The notes beneath the pieces were generated by a model, which did no database searches, was not told the DNA's origin, and saw only the letters and a program-made list of their open reading frames with translations. DNA of 64,000 bases. Source: Bathymodiolus brooksi (lineage: Eukaryota > Mollusca > Bivalvia > Mytilida > Modiolidae). The position numbers and the translations under genes are program-made. The stretch's first letter is position 1. The number at the start of each line of letters is the position of its first letter. The stretch lies in the NCBI GenBank assembly GCA_963680875.1, contig OY804580.1, positions 94,393,353 to 94,457,352 on the forward strand. Reading direction: 5' to 3'. This document shows, piece after piece, positions 58,801-64,000 of the stretch.

Positions 58801-60040
58801 TTAAACAGTGATGGACAACAATTACACTGACATCAACAAAACAAACAATCACCTCTCACCTAAAGAAAGTTTAAACAGTGATGGTCATCAATTACACTGA
58901 CATCAACAAAACAAACAATCACCTCTCACCTAAAGAAAGTTTAAACAGTGATGGTCATCAATTACACTAACATCAACAAAACAAACAATCACCTCTCACC
59001 TAAAGAAAGTTTAAATAGTGATGGACAACAATTACACTGACATCAACAAAACAAACAATCACCTCTCACCTAAAGAAAGCTTAAACAGTGATGGACAACA
59101 ATTACACTAACATCAACACAACAAACAATCACCTCTCACCTAAAGAAAGTTTAAACAGTGATGGACAACAATTACACTGACATCAACAAAACAAACAATC
59201 ACCTTTCACCTAAAGAAAGTTTAAACAGTGATGGTCATCAATTACACTAACATCAACAAAACAAGCAATCACCTCTCACCTAAAGAAAGTTTAAACAGTG
59301 ATGGACAACAATTACACTAACATCAACAAAACAAACAATCACCTTTCACCTAAAGAAAGTTTAAACAGTGATGGTCATCAATTACACTAACATCAACAAA
59401 ACAAGCAATCACCTCTCACCTAAAGAAAGTTTAAACAGTGATGGACAACAATTACACTGACATCAACAAAACAAACAATCACCTTTCACCTAAAGAAAGT
59501 TTAAACAGTGATGGTCATCAATTACACTAACATCAACAAAACAAGCAATCACCTCTCACCTAAAGAATATTTAAACAGTGATGGTCATCAATTACACTGA
59601 CATCAACAAAACAAACAATCACCTCACACCTAAAGAAAGTTTAAACAGTGATGGACAACAATTACACTAACATCAACACAACAAACAATCACCTCTCACC
59701 TAAAGAAAGTTTAAACAGTGATGGACAACAATTACACTGACATCAACAAAACAAACAATCACCTCTCACCTAAAGAAAGTTTAAACAGTGATGGACAACA
59801 ATTACACTGACATCAACAAAACAAACAATCACCTCTCACCTAAGGAAAGTTTAAAAGTGAAGGTCATCAATTACACTGACATCAACAAAACAAACAATCA
59901 CCTCTCACCTAAAGAAAAATTAAACAGTGATGGTCATCAATTACACTGACATAAACAAAACAAACAATCACCTCTCACCTAAAGAAAGTTTACACAGTGA
60001 AGGTCATCAATTACACTAACATCAACAAAACAAACAATCA
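52882..60040 (+). repeat. HOR-2: 22-monomer (1,540-bp) higher-order repeat
   Basis: The 'attatc' monomers at markers 52882, 54422, 56032, 57572 (here 'ataatc') and 58692 are spaced 22, 23, 22 and 16 monomers apart, with one extra marker at 55682. A second marker, TTTAAAAAGTG, recurs at 53901, 55371, 57051, 58171 and, with one A lost, 59851. Its spacings are 21, 24, 16 and 24 monomers. All spacings are multiples of 70 bp. The full unit reads 'attatc', consensus, GACAAC, two more TGATGG monomers, AAATAG/GACAAC, GTCATGG, AAGCTT/GACAAC, a GACAAC/TTTCACC series, TTTAAAAAGTG, AAAAATTA, TTTACACAG/GATATC, then AAATAG, TAAATAAAG, AACTGTG with AACGAAC, AAATAG, TAAATAAAG. Confidence 0.88.
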
Positions 60041-61031
60041 CCTCTCACCTAAAGAAAGTTTAAACAGTGATGGTCATCAATTACACTGATATCAACAAAA
60101 CAAACAATCACCTCTCACCTAAAGAAAGTTTAAACAGTGATGGTCATCAATTACACTGATATCAACAAAACAAACAATCCCCTCTCAACTAAGGAAAGTT
60201 TAAATAGTGATGGTCATCAATTACACTGATATCAACAAAAGAAACAATCATCTCTCACCTAAAGAAAGTTTAGACAGTGATGGTCATCAATTACACTGAT
60301 ATAAACAAAACAAGCAATCACCTCTCACCTAAAGAAAGTTTAAACAGTGATGGTCATCAATTACACTAACATCAACAAAACAAACAATCACCTCTCACCT
60401 AAAGAAAGTTTAAACAGTGATGGTCATCAATTACACTGATATCAACAAAACAAACTATCACCTCTCACCTAAAGAAAGTTTAAACAGTGATGGTCATCAA
60501 TTACACTAACATCAACAAAAAAAACAATCACCTCATACCTAAAGACAGTTTAAACAGTAATGGACATCAATTACACTAACATCAACAAAACGAACAATCA
60601 CCTCACTCCTAAAGAATGTTTAAACAGTGATGGTCATCAATTACACTAACATCAACAAAACCAACAATCACCTCTCACCTAAAGAAAGTTTAAACAGTGA
60701 TGGTCATCAATTACACTAACATCAACAACACAAACAATCACCTCTCACCTAAAGAAAGTTTAAACAGTGATGGTCATCAATTACACTAACATCAACAAAA
60801 CAAACAATCACCTCTCACCTAAAGAAAGTTTAAACTGTGATGGTCATCAATTACACTAACATCAACAAACAAACAATCACCTCTCACCTAAAGAAAGTTT
60901 AAACAGTGATGGTCATCAATTACACTAACATCAACAAAAGAAACAATCACCTCTCACCTAAAGAAAGTTTAAACAGTGATGGTCATCTATTACACTAACA
61001 TCAACAAAACAAACAATCACATTTCACCTAA
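60041..61031 (+). repeat. Divergent transition monomers
   Basis: This run of about 14 monomers carries more private changes than the rest of the array. Examples are CTCAACTAAGG (60184), TTTAGACAG (60270), AAACTATC (60450), CTCATACCTAAAGACAG (60532), AACGAACAATC with CTCACTCCTAAAGAATG (60590), and a 69-bp copy near 60860. The changes are not shared with HOR-1 or HOR-2 units. This is the pattern expected of monomers that have not been recently amplified. Confidence 0.8.
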
Positions 61032-61941
61032 AGAAATTTTAAACAGTCATGGTCATCTATTACACTAACATCAACAAAGCAAACAATCACATTTCACCTA
61101 AAGAAATTTTAAACAGTGATGGTCATCAATTACACTAACATCAACAAAGGAAGCAATCACCTCTCACCTAAAGAAATTTTAAACAGTCATGGTCATCAAT
61201 TACACTAACATCAACAAAAGAAACAATCACCTCTGACCTAAAGAAATTTTAAACAGTCATGGTCATCAATTACACTAACATCAACAAAAGAAGCAATCAC
61301 CTCTCACCTAAAGAAATTTTAAACAGTCATGGTCATCAATTACACTAACATCAACAAAACAAACAATCACATTTCACCTAAAGAAATTTTAAACAGTCAT
61401 GGTCATCTATTACACTAACATCAACAAAACAAACAATCACATTTCACCTAAAGAAATTTTAAACAGTGATGGTCATCAATTACACTAACATCAACAAAAC
61501 AAACAATCACCTCTCACCTAAAGAAATTGTAAACAGTCATGGTCATCAATTACACTAACATCAACAAAAGAAACAATCACATTTCACCTAAAGAAATTTT
61601 AAACAGTCATGGTCATCAATTACACTAACATCAACAAAAGAAGCAATCACCTCTCACCTAAAGAAATTTTAAACAGTCATGGTCATCAATTACACTAACA
61701 TCAACAAAACAAACAATCACCTCTCACCTAAAGAAATTTTAAACAGTCATGGTCATCAATTACACTAACATCAACAAAACAAACAATCACCTATCACCTA
61801 AAGAAATTTTAAACAGTCATGGTCATCAATTACACTAACATCAACAAAAGAAACAATCACCTCTCACCTAAAGAAAGTTTAAACAGTGATGGTCATCTAT
61901 TACACTAACATCAACAAAACAAACAATCACATTTCACCTAA

Positions 61942-62011
61942 AGAAATTTTAAACAGTGATGGTCATTAATTACACTAACATCAACAAAACACGCAATCAC
62001 ATTTCACCTAA
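61942..62011 (+). repeat. Full-length GTCATTAATT monomer
   Basis: This 70-bp monomer has the rare C26T change giving GTCATTAATT, which elsewhere is seen only in the 52-bp monomers and in its partner at 62642. It retains the 18 bases that the 52-bp monomer lacks. Its tail has a private ACACGCAATC. Confidence 0.85.
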
Positions 62012-62641
62012 AGAAATTTTAAACAGTCATGGTCATCAATTACACTAACATCAACAAAACAAGCAATCACATTTCACCTAAAGAAATTTTAAACAGTCAT
62101 GGTCATCTATTACACTAACATCAACAAAACAAACAATCACATTTCACCTAAAGAAATTTTAAACAGTCATGGTCATCAATTACACTAACATCAACAAAAC
62201 AAACAATCACCTCTCACCTAAAGAAATTTTAAACAGTCATGGTCATCAATTACACTAACATCAACAAAAGAAACAATCACATTTCACCTAAAGAAATTTT
62301 AAACAGTCATGGTCATCAATTACACTAACATCAACAAAAGAAGCAATCACCTCTCACCTAAAGAAATTTTAAACAGTCATGGTCATCAATTACACTAACA
62401 TCAACAAAAGAAACAATCACCTCTCACCTAAAGAAATTTTAAACAGTCATGGTCATCAATGACACTAACATCAACAAAACAAACAATCACCTCTCACCTA
62501 AAGAAATTTTAAACAGTCATGGTCATCAATTACACTAACATCAACAAAAGAAACAATCACCTCTCACCTAAAGAAAGTTTAAACAGTGATGGTCATCTAT
62601 TACACTAACATCAACAAAACAAACAATCACATTTCACCTAA

Positions 62642-62711
62642 AGAAATTTTAAACAGTGATGGTCATTAATTACACTAACATCAACAAAACAAGCAATCAC
62701 ATTTCACCTAA
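62642..62711 (+). repeat. Likely full-length relative of the 52-bp monomer
   Basis: This 70-bp monomer shares with the 52-bp monomers the GTCATTAATT change, the AACAAGCAATC tail and the ACATTTCACC ending. The next monomer (62712) has AAATTTTAAACAGTGATGG, as in HOR-1 units after the 52-bp monomer. It differs from the short form only by having the 18 bases between CCTAAAG and GTCAT. Upstream monomers with AAAAGAAAC and TCTATT stand in the same order as in HOR-1. Confidence 0.85.
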
Positions 62712-62851
62712 AGAAATTTTAAACAGTGATGGTCATCAATTACACTAACATCAACAAAACAAACAATCACCTCTCACCTAATGAAAGTTTAAACAGTGAT
62801 GGTCATCAATTACACTGACATAAACAAAACAAACAATCACCTCTCTCCTAA

Positions 62852-62903
62852 AGGTCATTAATTACACTAACATCAACAAAACAAGCAATCACATTTCACC
62901 TAA
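62852..62903 (+). repeat. 52-bp deleted monomer, copy 11
   Basis: It has the same 18-base deletion and CTCTCTCC flank but a different context. It is preceded by a CTGACATAAAC monomer with CTAATGAAAG, and followed by AAATTTTA with CAGTCATGG rather than CAGTGATGG. It sits beside the TTTTAAAC island, about 140 bp after the full-length form at 62642. Confidence 0.94.
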
Positions 62904-64000
62904 AGAAATTTTAAACAGTCATGGTCATCAATTACACTAACATCAACAAAACAAACAATCACCTCTGACCTAATGAAAGTTTAAACAGTGAAGGTCATCA
63001 ATTACACTAACATCAACAAAACAAACAATCACCTCTCACCTAAAGAAAGTTTACACAGTGAAGGTCATCAATTACACTAACATCAACAAAACAAACAATC
63101 ACCTCTCACCTAAAGAAAGTTTAAACAGTGATGGACAACAATTACACTGACATCAACAAAACAAACAATCACCTCTCACCTAAAGAAAGTTTAAACAGTG
63201 ATGGACAACAATTACACTGACATCAACAAAACAAACAATCACCTCTCACCTAAGGAAAGTTTAAACAGTGAAGGTCATCAATTACACTGACATCAACAAA
63301 ACAAACAATCACCTCTCACCTAAAGAAAAATTAAACAGTGATGGTCATCAATTACACTGACATAAACAAAACAAACAATCACCTCTCACCTAAAGAAAGT
63401 TTACACAGTGAAGGTCATCAATTACACTAACATCAACAAAACCAACAATCACCTCTCACCTAAAGAAAGTTTAAACAGTGATGGTCATCAATTACACTGA
63501 TATCAACAAAACAAACAATCACCTCTCACCTAAAGAAAGTTTAAACAGTGATGGTCATCAATTACAATGATATCAACAAAACAAACAATCCCCTCTCACC
63601 TAAAGAAAGTTTAAATAGTGATGGTCATCAATTACACTAACATCAACAAAACAAACAATGACATTTCACCTAAATAAAGTTTAAACAGTCATGGTCATCA
63701 ATTACACTAACATCAACAAAACAAACAATCACCTCTCACCTAAAGAAAGTTTAAACTGTGATGGTCATCTATTACACTAACATCAACAAAACAAACAATC
63801 CCCTCTCACCTAAAGAAAGTTTAAATAGTGATGGTCATCTATTACACTAACATCAACAAAACAAACAATCCCCTCTCACCTAAAGAAAGTTTAAATAGTG
63901 ATGGTCATCTATTACACTAACATCAACAAAACAAACAATCACATTTCACCTAAATAAAGTTTAAACAGTGATGGTCATCAATTACACTAACATCAACAAA
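62852..64000 (+). repeat. Right partial HOR-1-like segment
   Basis: After the last 52-bp monomer and a short TTTTAAAC remnant, the monomers return to HOR-1 types: TTTACACAG, GACAAC pair, AAGG/GAAGG, AAAAATTA, TTTACACAG with AAAACC, GATATC pair, then AAATAG, TAAATAAAG, AACTGTG and AAATAG/TCTATT. The CCCC-preceded AAATAG monomer is doubled at 63814-63953. Private changes such as TACAATGATATC (63567) and CAATGACATTTC (63657) set it apart. The window ends inside the series. Confidence 0.8.

Larger units (their letters stand above)
61032..62851 (+). repeat. Divergent island of TTTTAAAC subfamily monomers
   Basis: Nearly all monomers here begin AGAAATTTTAAAC (G6T, which destroys the GTTTAAAC palindrome). 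Most read CAGTCATGG (G17C), many have AAAAGAAAC or AAAAGAAGC, and they alternate between ACATTTCACC and CCTCTCACC tails. Monomers with the usual AAAGTTTAAAC and TCTATT recur at 61872 and 62572, 700 bp apart, showing a local ten-monomer repeat. Single monomers of this type also occur inside every HOR-1 unit, just after the 52-bp monomer. Almost no GACAAC, GAAGG or GATTG variants are present. Confidence 0.88.
1..64000 (+). repeat. 70-bp satellite DNA array filling the window
   Basis: Every line of the window is made of the same roughly 70-bp unit, always in the same orientation, with no interruption by other sequence. The consensus monomer begins AGAAAGTTTAAACAGTGATG, continues through ATTACACTAACATCAAC and an A/C-only tract, and ends TCACCTCTCACCTAA. 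Its composition is A32 C17 G6 T15. Most copies differ from it at only 0 to 4 positions. Length variants are few: 52, 69, 71 and once 72 bp. I count about 918 monomers by summing marker intervals. Both ends are inside the array. Satellites of this kind usually sit in eukaryotic centromeric, pericentromeric or subtelomeric heterochromatin; which of these applies cannot be decided here. No gene, RNA gene, promoter or terminator can be supported anywhere in it. Confidence 0.99.

Noticed and set aside
60181..62851. Decayed transposon or gene within the divergent island
   Set aside because: All of it still aligns monomer by monomer to the 70-bp consensus; no foreign sequence is present.
1..64000. 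CRISPR array
   Set aside because: The entire 70-bp unit is conserved, with no alternation of short repeats and unique spacers, and there are no cas genes.
1..64000. Protein-coding repeat region or repetitive-protein gene
   Set aside because: 70 is not a multiple of 3, and stops at monomer positions 9, 16, 35 and 68 close all frames. The longest open stretch in the consensus array is about 96 nt on + and 66 nt on -.
1..64000. Telomeric or telomere-like repeat, from TTAGGTG on the minus strand at each monomer boundary
   Set aside because: It occurs once per 70 bp, not as a short tandem telomere motif.
1..64000. Plasmid or phage replication iterons
   Set aside because: Hundreds of copies over 64 kb with no replication gene, and a nested HOR structure, are typical of eukaryotic satellite and not of an iteron cluster.
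1..64000. CENP-B box
   Set aside because: No sequence resembling the TTCG...CGGGA core is found in the consensus or in the common variants.
1..64000. Homeodomain-type site from the TAATTG core (minus strand, monomer positions 26-31)
   Set aside because: A six-base AT-rich core is expected by chance in a sequence of this composition, and nothing else supports it.
1..64000. Nucleosome phasing from 2x70 bp = 140 bp
   Set aside because: The match to about 147 bp is loose, and the sequence alone gives no evidence of positioning.
1..64000. Assembly artefact producing a false repeat
   Set aside because: Ordered variant monomers, exact length bookkeeping and unit-specific changes are hard to create by mis-assembly. 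Copy number and the near-identical 6.5-kb duplication could still be affected and need read support.

Overview
The whole window is one uninterrupted tandem satellite array. A monomer of about 70 bp is repeated head to tail in one orientation from base 1 to base 64000, about 918 copies by my count. No unique sequence, protein-coding gene, tRNA, rRNA, transposon or CRISPR array interrupts it, and the array runs off both ends, so its true size and flanks are not visible. The consensus monomer is about 33% G+C (A32 C17 G6 T15), has no CpG, and is strongly strand-asymmetric (70% A+C on the + strand). It carries two small adjacent dyads, GTTTAAAC and TGATG-GT-CATCA. Stops fall in every frame: the longest open stretch in a pure consensus array is about 96 nt on + and 66 nt on -. 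Length, homogeneity, higher-order structure and absence of genes point to eukaryotic nuclear heterochromatin (centromeric, pericentromeric, subtelomeric or interstitial). I cannot name the organism or the chromosomal site.

The monomers are not randomly mixed. Shared sequence variants occur in a fixed order, giving nested higher-order repeats (HORs). From 1 to about 50.2 kb the main HOR (HOR-1) is a 68-monomer unit of 4,739 bp, seen cleanly at 15000-19738. It is marked by a 52-bp monomer lacking 18 bp, by an A-run monomer (71 bp), by a 71-bp 'attatc' monomer and by several 69-bp monomers. The 52-bp monomer occurs 11 times, and the intervals hold 62, 110, 68, 110, 94, 119, 39, 16, 39 and 201 monomers. 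These counts reproduce the observed distances exactly once the 52-, 69- and 71-bp monomers are allowed for. Intervals other than 68 come from internal duplications and deletions of whole monomer blocks.

Larger events lie on top: a near-identical tandem duplication of period 6,559 bp (26924-39972), another of period 3,813 bp (41858-49483), a 349-bp five-monomer duplication (12975-13672), and a 561-bp eight-monomer duplication with a one-base insertion at its junction (49064-50184). From about 52.9 to 60.0 kb a second, shorter HOR dominates (22 monomers, 1,540 bp; variants of 16 and 23). From about 60.2 to 62.95 kb lies a more divergent island with its own subfamily (TTTTAAAC in place of GTTTAAAC). 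This island contains what looks like the full-length relative of the 52-bp monomer in matching local order, so it may preserve the precursor of the HOR-1 cassette. The last kilobase returns to HOR-1-type monomers.

There are no genes to work together here. The biology on view is satellite evolution: local amplification, unequal exchange and segmental duplication of blocks of monomers. I found no defence system, operon or other gene-based system in this window.
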